A stretch of 64,000 bases of DNA, taken from NCBI RefSeq assembly GCF_016741935.1, contig NZ_JAERRG010000003.1, positions 488,565-552,564 on the forward strand, read 5' to 3'. The DNA comes from Streptomyces endocoffeicus (GTDB lineage Bacteria; Actinomycetota; Actinomycetes; Streptomycetales; Streptomycetaceae). Shown here in pieces: positions 25,117 through 37,653 of the stretch (positions are counted from its first letter, which is position 1; every line of letters starts with the position of its first letter). The notes beneath the pieces were generated by a model that saw only the letters and a list, made by a program, of their open reading frames with translations, did not search any database and was not told the DNA's origin. Made by a program: the position numbers and the translations under genes.

Positions 25117-25815
25117 TCAGCCGACTCCGCGCAGCAGGGCGGGCAGGCCGGCCACCGAGTCCAGCACATGGGTCGCCCCGGCCGCCCGGAACGCCTCGTC
25201 GCCATGGGCCCCGGTGCGCACCCCGGCGACCAGCCCCGCCCCGGCCCGTACGCCGCTGAGCATGTCGTAGGAGGTGTCGCCGACGACGGCGACCTGGGCC
25301 ATCCCCTCGGCGGCCTTGGTCCGCAGGAACGCCTCCAGCACCATGTCCGGGTACGGCCGCCCGCGCCCGCCCGCGTCGGCGGGGCACAGGGTGAGCGGCA
25401 CCAGACCGCGCCAGCCGAGCGCGTCCAGGATGGCGTCCTGGGTGACACGGGCGAAGCCGGTGGTGAGCACGACGGTGCGGCCGTCGGCGGCCATTTCCTC
25501 GACGGCCTCGCGGGCGCCGGGCACGGGGGCGATCAGACCGCCGTCGACGAGTTCGCCATACGCCCGCTCGAAGGCGGCGTTGGCCCGCCGGGCCGGCTCC
25601 TCGGCGCCGAACAGATGGCGGAAGACGGAGATCTTGGACTCGCCCATGGTGGCGCGCACATAGGCCAGCTTCCCGGCGTGGTCGGGGGTGCCGGGCTCGA
25701 CGCCCAGCTCACCGGCGGCGGCGTCGAAGGCGCGCTCGACCAGTCCGCCGTCGGCGACGGTGGTACCGGCCATGTCGAGGGCCACGAGGCGGATGCCGGG
25801 GGTGGCGGTGGTCAT
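25117..25815 (-). CDS. Phosphonatase-like HAD hydrolase
   Basis: The 232-residue protein has the HAD motif LVALDMAGTTVADGG, with two residues between the nucleophile Asp and the second Asp position altered as in the phosphonatase branch (DMAGT). Motif II is LTTGF and motifs III/IV are around GRPYPDMV and VVGDTSYDM. It belongs with the PhnX-like group that often sits beside FAD-dependent amine oxidases. The ATG at 25815 lies five bases after the preceding gene's stop, so it is the last gene of that unit. Cleavage of a phosphonoacetaldehyde-like compound is plausible but not shown. Confidence 0.8.
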   Translation of the reverse strand: MTTATPGIRLVALDMAGTTVADGGLVERAFDAAAGELGVEPGTPDHAGKLAYVRATMGESKISVFRHLFGAEEPARRANAAFERAYGELVDGGLIAPVPGAREAVEEMAADGRTVVLTTGFARVTQDAILDALGWRGLVPLTLCPADAGGRGRPYPDMVLEAFLRTKAAEGMAQVAVVGDTSYDMLSGVRAGAGLVAGVRTGAHGDEAFRAAGATHVLDSVAGLPALLRGVG

Positions 25816-25820
25816 GTGTG

Positions 25821-26945
25821 TCACCAGCCCAATTCGTTCGCGGTGGTTTCGGCTATCGCGGGCGAGCAGGTCATACCGCGCCCGCCGGGCCCGGTGACCA
25901 GCCAGACCCCGTCGCGCACCCGCTGGCGGTGCACGACCCGGCTGCTGTCGGTGCACTGCGCGTACACCCCGGCCCAGCGGCGCCGGACCTTCGGCAGCGG
26001 GCGGCCGAGGAGGGACTCCACGACACCGGTGAGGTGGTCGTAGGGGTCCTCGAGGGTGTCGAAGGCGAAGGGGTGCTCGTACTCGTGGGTGTCGCCGATG
26101 GTCAGTCCGCCGTCGGCGCGCTGCACCATCAGCAGCTGCATGCGGTGCTCCGCCGCCGTAGCGGCCTGCGGCTGCCGCCCGTTCAGCTCGTCCAGGGCGG
26201 GGGAGGTGTACGCCGGGTAGTAGCGGAAGCTGTCGGAGTCGGCGACCGAGGTGGTCAGCGGCTCGCCGAGCGGGTCGGTCTGCATCATCTGGAGCCGGAC
26301 GCGCCGTACGGGCAGGTCAGGACCGGCCAGCTCGCGCACCAGACCGCCCAGCCAGGCGCCGGTGCACAGCACGACGGCGTCACCGGTGTGCACCTCGCCG
26401 TGGTCGTCGCGGACGGCCCGCTCGCCGATCACCTCCCGGACCTCGCGGCCGGGCAGGAAGGTGTACCGGGGGGACTTCCGCAGCTCGGCGCGCAGCGCGA
26501 CCTGGGCGGTGCGCGGCTCGACGGCCGCGTCCCGCTCGCAGTACAGGGCGGCGTCGAACTCCCCGCGCAGGGCGGGGTTGAGGGCCCGCGCCTCGTCCGG
26601 GGTCAGCAGCTTGTGGCCCCGCGCGGCGGCGTCCGCGCGGGCCACGGCGGCCTCGGCGACGGCCAGCTCCAGCCCGCCGCGGATCGGGGTCAGGGAACCG
26701 TTCGGGCGGAAGCCCAGCGCCGGGACCCGGCGGCCGATGTCCTCCCACAGCTCCCGGGCCCGCAGCGCGGTGTCCAGCTCCTCGCCGCCCGCCCGGCCAC
26801 TCACCCAGATCTGGCCGAAATTGCGGAGCGAGGCGCCGCGAGCCTCCGTCTCGCGCTCGATCTGTACGACCTCATGGCCGCGTTCCACCGCGTGCCAGGC
26901 GTGCATGGTGCCCACCACGCCGGCTCCGACGACTATCACTCTCAC
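25821..26945 (-). CDS. FAD-dependent oxidoreductase (DAO family, phosphonate-associated)
   Basis: The 374-residue protein starts with the dinucleotide fold VIVVGAGVVGTMHAWHAVER and ends with the FAD-binding GPGGRGMTCSPAIAE. It matches the glycine-oxidase-like subfamily usually encoded next to phosphonatase-like hydrolases. Members of that group oxidise aminoalkylphosphonates in some bacteria. The GTG at 26945 was chosen because GGAG stands ten bases upstream; an ATG at 26966 lacks a site. With the HAD protein it may convert an aminoethylphosphonate to aldehyde and then to phosphate. Confidence 0.78.
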   Translation of the reverse strand: MRVIVVGAGVVGTMHAWHAVERGHEVVQIERETEARGASLRNFGQIWVSGRAGGEELDTALRARELWEDIGRRVPALGFRPNGSLTPIRGGLELAVAEAAVARADAAARGHKLLTPDEARALNPALRGEFDAALYCERDAAVEPRTAQVALRAELRKSPRYTFLPGREVREVIGERAVRDDHGEVHTGDAVVLCTGAWLGGLVRELAGPDLPVRRVRLQMMQTDPLGEPLTTSVADSDSFRYYPAYTSPALDELNGRQPQAATAAEHRMQLLMVQRADGGLTIGDTHEYEHPFAFDTLEDPYDHLTGVVESLLGRPLPKVRRRWAGVYAQCTDSSRVVHRQRVRDGVWLVTGPGGRGMTCSPAIAETTANELGW

Positions 26946-27021
26946 GTCCGTCACGCTCCATCGCATCGGGGAGCCGGAGGCATCCGGCTGACAACGAAAG
27001 CGTGACCCCGGCATCATGTTT

Positions 27022-27032
27022 GGGCTAGACCC
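27022..27032. promoter_or_regulatory. GntR-type operator candidate
   Basis: GGGTCTAGCCC (minus strand; GGGCTAGACCC on plus) is an imperfect dyad with the GTCTAG core seen in operators of HutC-subfamily GntR proteins. It lies between the GntR gene and the FAD oxidoreductase gene, where it could control the oxidase-hydrolase pair. Confidence 0.4.
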
Positions 27033-27076
27033 GTTATCTTTTCGTTATGTCGCAAGAGTGAGTAAAGGGGGATTTT

Positions 27077-27832
27077 TCAGCCGCGCAGATGTGTCGTAAA
27101 CGAGAACCGGTCACCCCGGTACAGCGTCCGCACCCGCTCCAGCGGACGGCCCTCGGTGTCCCGCGAGACACGGTGGATGAGCAGCATCGGAAGCGCCGGC
27201 GGGGTGCCGATGAGCAGGGCCTCGCGCGGCGTGGCGAGCACGGTCTCGATCCGCTCGTCGGCGTCGCCGAAGGCGATGCCCCGCTCGGCGAGATACGCGT
27301 AGAAGGAGGAGTCCGGATCGAAGGCGGTGTCCAGATCGGGCACCCGCGCCTCGGCCACGTACGTGCTCTCCAGCCCGACCCGCTCGTCGTCCGCGAGCAG
27401 CACCCGCTCCAGGTGCCAGACGGGCTCGCCCCGCGTCAGACCGGTCTCGGCGGCGAGCGCGTCCGGGCAGGGGAAGCGGTCCAGGGTGACGAGCGAACGG
27501 CCGGGGGTGCGCCCCTGGCGCCGTACGCCCTCCGTATAGCTGGCCAGCGACAGCGGCTGCGCCAGCTTGGGCCCCGCCACCACCGTCCCACGGCCCCGCC
27601 GCCGCAGCTTCCCCTCCAGCACCAGCTCGCGCAGCGCCTGCCGGACCGTCTCCCGCGCGACCTCGAACCGCTCGGAGAGATCGCGCTCGGTGGGAATGGG
27701 CGCGCCCTCGCTCAACTCGTCGACGAGCAGGGCGATACGCGCCTTCACGGCGTAGTACTTGGGCACCCGGCCGTGCTCCGGGATGCCGGAGCGGACGGGG
27801 GCGCCGGGGGCCTGGTCGTTCGGGTAGTCCAC
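27077..27832 (-). CDS. GntR/HutC-family regulator with UTRA domain
   Basis: The 251-residue protein has a winged helix-turn-helix at about residues 22-90 (IPTERDLSERFEVARETVRQ, LRRRGRGTVV) and a UTRA effector domain behind it (VWHLERVLLADDERVGLEST, LERVRTLYRGDRFSF). The GTG at 27832 is preferred because the N-terminal VDYPNDQAPGAP stretch looks like conserved protein. A second GTG at 27766, eight bases after GGAG, is possible. It lies directly upstream of the FAD/HAD phosphonate-type pair and probably represses it, with a phosphonate or phosphate ester as inducer. Confidence 0.85.
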   Translation of the reverse strand: MDYPNDQAPGAPVRSGIPEHGRVPKYYAVKARIALLVDELSEGAPIPTERDLSERFEVARETVRQALRELVLEGKLRRRGRGTVVAGPKLAQPLSLASYTEGVRRQGRTPGRSLVTLDRFPCPDALAAETGLTRGEPVWHLERVLLADDERVGLESTYVAEARVPDLDTAFDPDSSFYAYLAERGIAFGDADERIETVLATPREALLIGTPPALPMLLIHRVSRDTEGRPLERVRTLYRGDRFSFTTHLRG

Positions 27833-27902
27833 GCGGAGATCGTCGCAGACGGGGCGCGGGCTCCGGTGGTGGCCGCCGTCGGCCCTGTTCCGCCCGGTGC
27901 CG

Positions 27903-28709
27903 CTACCGGGCCCCCGAGGTACCGGACTCCAGCAGCCGGCCGCCGTCCCAGACCACACCGACCTGGCGGTAGTACGCGGCGATCGGCTCGCGGACCTCCA
28001 GCCGGGCCAGCTCCTCGGTGGGGGAGTCGAACAGCTCCAGTTCGGCGTCGCCGACCCACGGCTGACCGCCCTCGAAGGAGGCGGCGCCGGACTCGATCAG
28101 CTCGTCGAGGGCGAGGCCCTTGCCGTTCTCGATCGACGGCAGCCGGCGGTGGTGGGCCATCGGGTGGCCGTTGACGAAGCCACCGGTCCCGGAGGGCTCG
28201 CGCAGGGTCACCACGGCCTGGGCGAGGCGCCGGTCGGCGGCGGCGAGGGTCGCGCCGAACCGGGCGCCGGCCTCGACGCGCGGGGCGGGCCCGTACGGGT
28301 GGGGGCGGGTCTGGTGGATGGAGCCGAGCTTCTTCGGATAGCCCTGGTGGAGGCCACGGGCGAGCGCGAAGTCCTTGTCGACCCAGATGTAGACACAGCG
28401 GGAGTAGGTGCGGCCCCGGTACGTACAGCGGACGACCGCGAAGGTCTCCTTGTACTGGGAGAGCACCGGATCCAGCAGTTCCCGTCCGCCGGCCGCGCAG
28501 GACTGCCAGTCGGCCCAGATCAGCGCGACCGCCCCCGGGTCCTCCTCGGCGGGCTCCAGCGGCTCGGGCAGGAGTTCGCGCACCCGCGCGGGGTCGGTGC
28601 GGTACTCGATGGTGAGCAGATCGCCGGAGTAGTGCCAGGGCGGGGCGGGGATGAGGGACGCGGCGCCGGTGGCGGTCCTGGGCGGGAAGTAGCCTCGGAC
28701 GCTGGTCAT
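27903..28709 (-). CDS. Acetoacetate-decarboxylase-family protein
   Basis: The 268-residue protein has the family fold and the lysine pair in QGYPKKLGS, where the Schiff-base Lys of acetoacetate decarboxylase lies. Other conserved parts are YTYRGRTYSRCVYIWVD-like strands and the C-terminal beta barrel. The ATG at 28709 follows AGGAG. It lies 56 bp after the PLP-decarboxylase gene, at the end of the ring-cleavage operon. Family members act as decarboxylases, aldolase-dehydratases or unknown enzymes. A role in processing the ring-fission product is possible but inferred. Confidence 0.78.
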   Translation of the reverse strand: MTSVRGYFPPRTATGAASLIPAPPWHYSGDLLTIEYRTDPARVRELLPEPLEPAEEDPGAVALIWADWQSCAAGGRELLDPVLSQYKETFAVVRCTYRGRTYSRCVYIWVDKDFALARGLHQGYPKKLGSIHQTRPHPYGPAPRVEAGARFGATLAAADRRLAQAVVTLREPSGTGGFVNGHPMAHHRRLPSIENGKGLALDELIESGAASFEGGQPWVGDAELELFDSPTEELARLEVREPIAAYYRQVGVVWDGGRLLESGTSGAR

Positions 28710-28765
28710 GCCGTCACGCTCCTGACGCGGAAGGGCGGAAGGGATGAGGGGTTCAGGAACGGCCG

Positions 28766-30127
28766 TCACGCCCGCGCGAGCCGCTCCAGACGCTCATGGA
28801 GCTGGTCGACATAGCCCTCGGACTCCGGCTTCATCAGCACACTCCGCAGGACGCGGGCCCCGTCGGCGTCCCGGACGAGCTTCGGATGGAGAGCCGTGAG
28901 GCGATCGGCGCCGACGCGGAGCGTGCTCACGAAGACGGGGTCGCTGTCCGTCATCCCCTCCTGGAGGATGCGGTCGCTGGCCGCGTCGATCTGCGACAGC
29001 GTGGCGGCCTCGGTCACCGGGAAGTAGCTGACGATGTCCAGCTCCGGGGCCTGGTACAGCTCCAGGTGCGGCGAACCCTCGATCAGTTCGGCCCAGCGCA
29101 GCGCCGCCCGCCGGCCCGCCGCGAGCGACTGCCCCAGCCCCTCCCGCGTGGGAGGTATCAGCTGGAACGTGAGCCACAGCGCGGCGGCCGCCGCGCCCGC
29201 GCGGGAACACTCCAGGCTGATCTCCCCGAGGTGCAGTTCCTCGGAGGTGAAGTAGGTGTACGGCGAGTCATGCAGATAGAACCGGCCCACCGAGGGATCG
29301 CGGAACAGGACGGCGCCACAGCCGTACGGCTGGAGGCCGTGCTTGTGCGGGTCCACGACGATGGAGTCGGCTTCGGCGATGGCCCGCCACGGCTCCTCGG
29401 GCAGGCCCTCCGGGCCCGGCGCCCCGGCCAGCAGGGTGAAGAAGCCACCGTAGGCGGCGTCGACGTGGACACGGACGCCGTAGCGCTCGCGCAGCGCCAG
29501 CGCCTCATGGACCGGTTCGACGGCTCCGAGCCCGGTGGTGCCCGCGGTGAGCACGACGGTGCCGACGCGGCCGGTCCGCAGGACCCGCTCCAGCGCTTCG
29601 AGATCGATCCGGCCGAGGTCGTCCACCGGGACCGGATGGCCCTCCACCCCCAGGACGCCGCACATCCGGCCGTGGGTGTAGTGGGCCTCGGTGCTGTAGG
29701 CGACGCCCTTGCCGGGGTGCAGTTCGCGGGCCACGAAGAGCGCCTCGAGGTTGGCGATGGTGCCACTGGTGGTCAGGTGGCCGAGGTGGGTGTCGTAGCC
29801 GAACATCGTGGCGAGCTGCTGGACGGCCTCCCGCTCCATCTCGGCGGTGGCCGGGCCGCCGTCCAGAGCGTGGTTGTTGGGATTGACCAGCATCGCCGTG
29901 AGGTAGCCCACGACCGCCGCCGGATGCGGTGGCTTGAGCATCTGGCCCGCGTAACGGGGGTGGAAGAAGGGGTAGTTGTCCTTGAGCCGCTCGGTGAAGG
30001 CCTCGAACACGGCGGCGAACCGGGCGTCGTCGACCGCCAGCGCCGGATGGGCCTGGTAGGGGCCGAAGCTCTTCACCCATTCGGCGTTCGACGCCACGGC
30101 CGTGGCGAGCCAGGCATTCAGATCCAT
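28766..30127 (-). CDS. PLP-dependent group II decarboxylase (aromatic L-amino acid type)
   Basis: The 453-residue protein has the pyridoxal-phosphate lysine in VDPHKHGLQPYGCG, the conserved TTSGTIANLEAL and the Asp-Ala pair in VHVDAAYGG. This is the layout of tyrosine, DOPA and glutamate decarboxylases and some amine-forming or aldehyde-forming relatives. The ATG at 30127 lies 70 bp after the FAH-family gene. Its place in an operon with homoprotocatechuate dioxygenase suggests that an aromatic amino acid or a dopamine-like compound is the substrate, which is inference. Confidence 0.85.
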   Translation of the reverse strand: MDLNAWLATAVASNAEWVKSFGPYQAHPALAVDDARFAAVFEAFTERLKDNYPFFHPRYAGQMLKPPHPAAVVGYLTAMLVNPNNHALDGGPATAEMEREAVQQLATMFGYDTHLGHLTTSGTIANLEALFVARELHPGKGVAYSTEAHYTHGRMCGVLGVEGHPVPVDDLGRIDLEALERVLRTGRVGTVVLTAGTTGLGAVEPVHEALALRERYGVRVHVDAAYGGFFTLLAGAPGPEGLPEEPWRAIAEADSIVVDPHKHGLQPYGCGAVLFRDPSVGRFYLHDSPYTYFTSEELHLGEISLECSRAGAAAAALWLTFQLIPPTREGLGQSLAAGRRAALRWAELIEGSPHLELYQAPELDIVSYFPVTEAATLSQIDAASDRILQEGMTDSDPVFVSTLRVGADRLTALHPKLVRDADGARVLRSVLMKPESEGYVDQLHERLERLARA

Positions 30128-30197
30128 GTGGTCCACTCCTTGGTCGGGCCGGAGGTCTTGTTGAGGGCTGCTGGTGCGGGCAGGACTGCTGGTGCGG

Positions 30198-31046
30198 TCA
30201 GGGCCGCTTGGGCGGGCGGATGCCGCGGAACTCCCAGTCTCCGCCCAGGGCGGTGGACAGGACTTCCTCCGATTCGGTGGGCTGCGCTCCGACATCGCCG
30301 CGGATCGGGGTCGGTCCGGTGACGATGTGGTTGGTGAGCCGCCCCAGGCCCGCCACCTCCACATCGACCACGTCGCCGGGCTGTACGGGGCGGGAGTTGG
30401 CGGGGGTCCCGGAGAGCAGCACATCACCGGGGTGGAGGGTGATGGTGCGGGCGATGTCGGCGACGAGATAGTGCATGTCCCACTCCATCTCGTCGGTGGA
30501 TCCGTCCTGCGCCAGCCGGCCGTTGACATAGGTGCGCAGATACTTGCCGCGGAAGTCCCAGTCGGTGACCAGCCCCGGCCCCAGTGGGCACAGGGTGTCG
30601 GACCCCTTCACCCGGAGCATCGAACCGGCGTCGGTGTCCCGGAAGTCGTGCAGCCCGTAGTCGTTGGCGATCGTGTAACCGGCGATGTGCTCCGCCGCCC
30701 GGTGGGGCGCGATGTTCCGGGTGGTCTTCCCGATGACGATCGCCACCTCGCCCTCGTAGTTGAGCCACTTGCAGCCCTCGGGGCGGACGACGGCGCCCCG
30801 GTGGGAGTTGAGGGCCGAGGTCGGCTTGTGGAAGTAGGTGGGGGCGGCGGGGAGCCGGACCTGGAACTCGGCGACGCGGCTGCGGTGGTTGAGGTGGACG
30901 GCGATCACCTTGGAGGGGACCACGGGAGGCAGGTGGTGTGCCTCGTGGATCGCGACGCGGCGGCCGTCGCCGGTGACGAGTTCATCGCCCTCGCGGACGG
31001 TCTCCACGACGGCGCCGTCGAGGAGGACGCGGCGGTACTCGGGCAT
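30198..31046 (-). CDS. Fumarylacetoacetate-hydrolase-family protein (HpaG-like)
   Basis: The 282-residue protein has the FAH catalytic core: KPTSALN, the metal-binding YEGEVAIVIGK, ANDYGLHDFR, and the late HPGDVLLSGTPAN. In homoprotocatechuate pathways such enzymes decarboxylate and isomerise the ring-cleavage acid (HpaG). The ATG at 31046 follows GAGGAGA, and 11 bp separate it from the dioxygenase gene upstream. The context strongly favours a role in the same pathway, though the family also contains other hydrolases. Confidence 0.85.
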   Translation of the reverse strand: MPEYRRVLLDGAVVETVREGDELVTGDGRRVAIHEAHHLPPVVPSKVIAVHLNHRSRVAEFQVRLPAAPTYFHKPTSALNSHRGAVVRPEGCKWLNYEGEVAIVIGKTTRNIAPHRAAEHIAGYTIANDYGLHDFRDTDAGSMLRVKGSDTLCPLGPGLVTDWDFRGKYLRTYVNGRLAQDGSTDEMEWDMHYLVADIARTITLHPGDVLLSGTPANSRPVQPGDVVDVEVAGLGRLTNHIVTGPTPIRGDVGAQPTESEEVLSTALGGDWEFRGIRPPKRP

Positions 31047-31057
31047 ATCGGCTCTCC

Positions 31058-31987
31058 TCAGACGGGGCTGGGCCCAGTGGCGGCGGACGTGGCCGGGCCG
31101 GTGCCGGTCCAGCCGTCGGCCGGGCGGTCGAACCAGAGGTGGGCCTGGCCGGTGCCGACGGAGTTCTCGTACGCACCGTACTGGCGGGCCGGGGCCACGC
31201 ACCCCCGCTCGCCGAGGGCGCCGGCCATCATCAGATAGTGGAAGAACTTCGCCTCGGGCTGGTGGGTCCAGAATTCGTCCATGGTGTCGACGACCTTGTC
31301 GTGGCGGCCCTCCTTGAGCCATGCGATGCGCTCCTCGTCGGCCGCCCTCGCCCGCGGGGTGAAGACATGGCGCGGGTCGCTGGCCTCGTGGTCCCGGATC
31401 TCGCGCAGTGGCCAGAAGGTGTGCGAGAGGGCACCGGAGGCGATCAGGAGCACGCGGCGGCCGGGTGTCGCGGCGATGCCGTCGGCGAGCGCCCGGCCCA
31501 GCCGGAAGTGGTCCTCCATGTCGCCGGTCTGGCACACCCCGATCGTCATCCACCGCTTGCCGGGCAGCCCCTCGCCCAGGAACTTCCAGAGGTTGACGGT
31601 GGCGTAGTGGATCGGCAGGAAGGGGTCGTCGATCGGGGTGATGAAGGTGCCGTGTGCCTCGGCGAACCGGGCGACGGCGTGGGCGAGTTCGGGGTCGCCG
31701 GGGAAGTCGTACGGCATCCGGCACATGCCCCGCGGCAGCTCGTCGGAGGTGAACAGCCCCGCGCGCCGCGAGTGGGCCGTCACGACGAACTCGACCGTGG
31801 TGGCCCAGTGGGAGTCCAGGACGACGACGGTGTCGTAGCCATCGCGCCCGAAGACGTCCTCGCGGAGCTCCCGGAGGCCGGTGACCAGGGTGATCTCCTT
31901 GCCCTCGTTGAGCTCGCGCCGGGTTTCCCCGGGGAGCACGATGGTGGGGACATGGGCGAGCAGCCCGGCCCCGACGATCTCACCCAT
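31058..31987 (-). CDS. hpaD: 3,4-dihydroxyphenylacetate 2,3-dioxygenase (LigB family)
   Basis: The 309-residue protein is a class III extradiol dioxygenase. It has the N-terminal iron ligands region GAGLLAHVPTIVLPG, VVLDSHWATTVEFV, PIHYATVNLW and SGALSHTFWPLR. Such enzymes use Fe(II) to open the ring of homoprotocatechuate next to the hydroxyls. The ATG at 31987 overlaps the end of the dehydrogenase gene by eight bases. With hpaE and the FAH-family gene it forms the core of the ring-cleavage route. The usual 4-hydroxyphenylacetate hydroxylase (HpaBC) is not in this window. Confidence 0.88.
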   Translation of the reverse strand: MGEIVGAGLLAHVPTIVLPGETRRELNEGKEITLVTGLRELREDVFGRDGYDTVVVLDSHWATTVEFVVTAHSRRAGLFTSDELPRGMCRMPYDFPGDPELAHAVARFAEAHGTFITPIDDPFLPIHYATVNLWKFLGEGLPGKRWMTIGVCQTGDMEDHFRLGRALADGIAATPGRRVLLIASGALSHTFWPLREIRDHEASDPRHVFTPRARAADEERIAWLKEGRHDKVVDTMDEFWTHQPEAKFFHYLMMAGALGERGCVAPARQYGAYENSVGTGQAHLWFDRPADGWTGTGPATSAATGPSPV

Positions 31988-33491
31988 GGTCGCTGAATCC
32001 CTTCGGGGCGGTCACGCGGTTCTTCAGATCGCAGTAGAAGTCGAAGCTCCAGGTGCCGCCCTCGCGGCCGACGCCGGAGAGCCGGGAGCCGCCGAAGGGC
32101 GCCCGCAGATCGCGTACGAAGAAGCAGTTGACCCAGACCGTGCCCGCCACCAGCCGGGCGGTGACGCGTTCGGCACGCCGGTGGTCGCCGGTGGCCACGG
32201 TGGCGGCCAGCCCGTAGCGGGTGTCGTTCGCGAGATGGATCGCCTGCGCCTCGTCCGCGAAGGTCTGCAGCGTCAGCACCGGGCCGAAGACCTCCTCCTG
32301 CACGATCTCCGAGTCCTGGGCGACGTCGGTGAGGAGGGTGGGCCGGTAGTACAGCCCCCCGAGCCGGTTGTGGGAGCCGCCGCCGAAGACCACGCGGGCA
32401 CCGGCCGTGATCGCCCGCCGTACGAAACCGTCGACCCGCTCGATCTGGCGGGGGTGGATGGTGGGCCCGATGTCGGTGGCCTCCTCGCGTGGATCGCCCT
32501 GCGTCAGCCGGGCGGCTCCGCGGATGAAGCGGTCGGTGAACTCGTCCGCGATCGACTCCTCGACGAGGAGGCGGGTGGCGGCCAGACACACCTGCCCGGC
32601 GTTGTCGAACTGCTCCACGGCAAGCTCGACGGCCAGCTCCAGATCCGCGTCCGCGAACACCAACAGCGGGGACTTGCCGCCGAGTTCGAGGCTCAGCGGG
32701 GTCAGGTTCCGAGCGGCCGAGGCGGCGATGCGCCGGGCGGTCGGCACCGAGCCGGTGAAGCTGATCCGGCGGACGTCCGGGTGCGAGGTGAGATCGTCGC
32801 CGATCTCGGAGCCGTAGCCCTGGACCACGTTGAGGACACCCGGCGGCAGCCCCGCCCCGGCGGCGATGTCCGCCAGCAGCGAGGCGGTCAGCGGGGACCA
32901 CTCCGCGGGCTTGAGGACCACCGTGTTCCCGGCGGCCAGGGCCGGGGCGACCTTCCAGGTGGCCAGCATCAGCGGGGCGTTCCACGGCGTGATCAGCACA
33001 CAGGGGCCCGCGGGGTCCCAGCTGACGTGGTTGGTGTGGCCGGGGTCGGTGGGGCCGCCGGTGTGCGTCATGAGGTCCTCGTGGCCCAGGGACAGCAGCC
33101 AGTCCGCGAAGAAGCGGAAGTTGCGGGCGGCGCGCGGTATGACACCCCGGCGGTGCGAGCGCAGCAGCGCGCCGTTGTCGGTGGTCTCGACGATCGCCAG
33201 CTCCTCGAGGCGCTCCTCGATGCCGTCGGCGATGGCGTGGAGGACGCGGGCGCGCTCGGCCGGGGGAGTGGCGGCCCAGCCGGGGAAGGCGGCCTTGGCG
33301 GCGGCCACGGCGGCCTCGGCCTCGTCGGCGCCGCCGCGGGCGATCCGGGTGAGGGTGCTGCCGTCGATCGGCGAGACATCGGGGAAGGTGTCGGTGGACG
33401 CCACGCGCCGGCCGCCGATCCAGTGCCGGGTGTCGACGGCGACCCCGGCGATCCGCGCCTCGCTCACAGCTGTGTCCGGCCCTTGGGGCAT
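31980..33491 (-). CDS. hpaE: 5-carboxymethyl-2-hydroxymuconate semialdehyde dehydrogenase
   Basis: The 503-residue protein is a classical NAD+-dependent aldehyde dehydrogenase with Cys in DNAGQVCLAATR, Glu in LELGGKSP and the cofactor strand ITPWNAPL. Its place directly upstream of hpaD points to oxidation of the ring-fission semialdehyde. The ATG at 33491 follows GGAGG at eight bases; that site itself lies within an upstream in-frame ATG codon region (33506). It is the first gene of a long minus-strand run and starts just after a MarR-type palindrome. Confidence 0.87.
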   Translation of the reverse strand: MPQGPDTAVSEARIAGVAVDTRHWIGGRRVASTDTFPDVSPIDGSTLTRIARGGADEAEAAVAAAKAAFPGWAATPPAERARVLHAIADGIEERLEELAIVETTDNGALLRSHRRGVIPRAARNFRFFADWLLSLGHEDLMTHTGGPTDPGHTNHVSWDPAGPCVLITPWNAPLMLATWKVAPALAAGNTVVLKPAEWSPLTASLLADIAAGAGLPPGVLNVVQGYGSEIGDDLTSHPDVRRISFTGSVPTARRIAASAARNLTPLSLELGGKSPLLVFADADLELAVELAVEQFDNAGQVCLAATRLLVEESIADEFTDRFIRGAARLTQGDPREEATDIGPTIHPRQIERVDGFVRRAITAGARVVFGGGSHNRLGGLYYRPTLLTDVAQDSEIVQEEVFGPVLTLQTFADEAQAIHLANDTRYGLAATVATGDHRRAERVTARLVAGTVWVNCFFVRDLRAPFGGSRLSGVGREGGTWSFDFYCDLKNRVTAPKGFSDHG

Positions 33492-33507
33492 GTCCCGGTC
33501 CTCCATT

Positions 33508-33525
33508 TTGTTTGGCCCCAAACAA
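33508..33525. promoter_or_regulatory. MarR-type operator, hpa promoter copy
   Basis: TTGTTTGGCCCCAAACAA has perfect 8-bp arms around two central bases. On the minus strand a promoter can be read: -35 TTGACC (33552-33547), 17 bp, -10 TAGCTT (33529-33524). The palindrome therefore covers the end of the -10 box and the likely transcription start of the hpa operon. A related copy lies at 34460-34477 across the MarR gene. Confidence 0.75.
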
Positions 33526-33530
33526 GCTAA

Positions 33531-37519
<3,989 letters not shown>

Positions 37520-37596
37520 TCACGTCTCTTGCCAGCCTGCCGCCCCGCGGCCGCGTCAGGCAGGCCGCGCTGTGCGGGGGAGCGGCCAGCGGGGGT

Positions 37597-37627
37597 GTGA
37601 CAGGGCCCCCCTCCGCGGGCGTGTCAC
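37597..37627. promoter_or_regulatory. Inverted repeat before the XRE gene
   Basis: GTGACA (37597-37602) and TGTCAC (37622-37627) form a 6-bp inverted pair with 19 bases between, 27 bp before the XRE start. It is a candidate operator for autoregulation and for the divergent reductase gene. Confidence 0.35.
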
Positions 37628-37653
37628 GGTGGTGGCGGGGCGACACTGGCGTC

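Noticed and set aside
22626..25448. A 940-codon minus-strand frame opposite the fucosidase
   Set aside because: It has no domain signature, no ribosome site, and mirrors the third-position GC of GH95.
27077..31987. A phosphonate natural-product cluster
   Set aside because: No phosphoenolpyruvate mutase or phosphonopyruvate decarboxylase is present. The genes fit catabolism.
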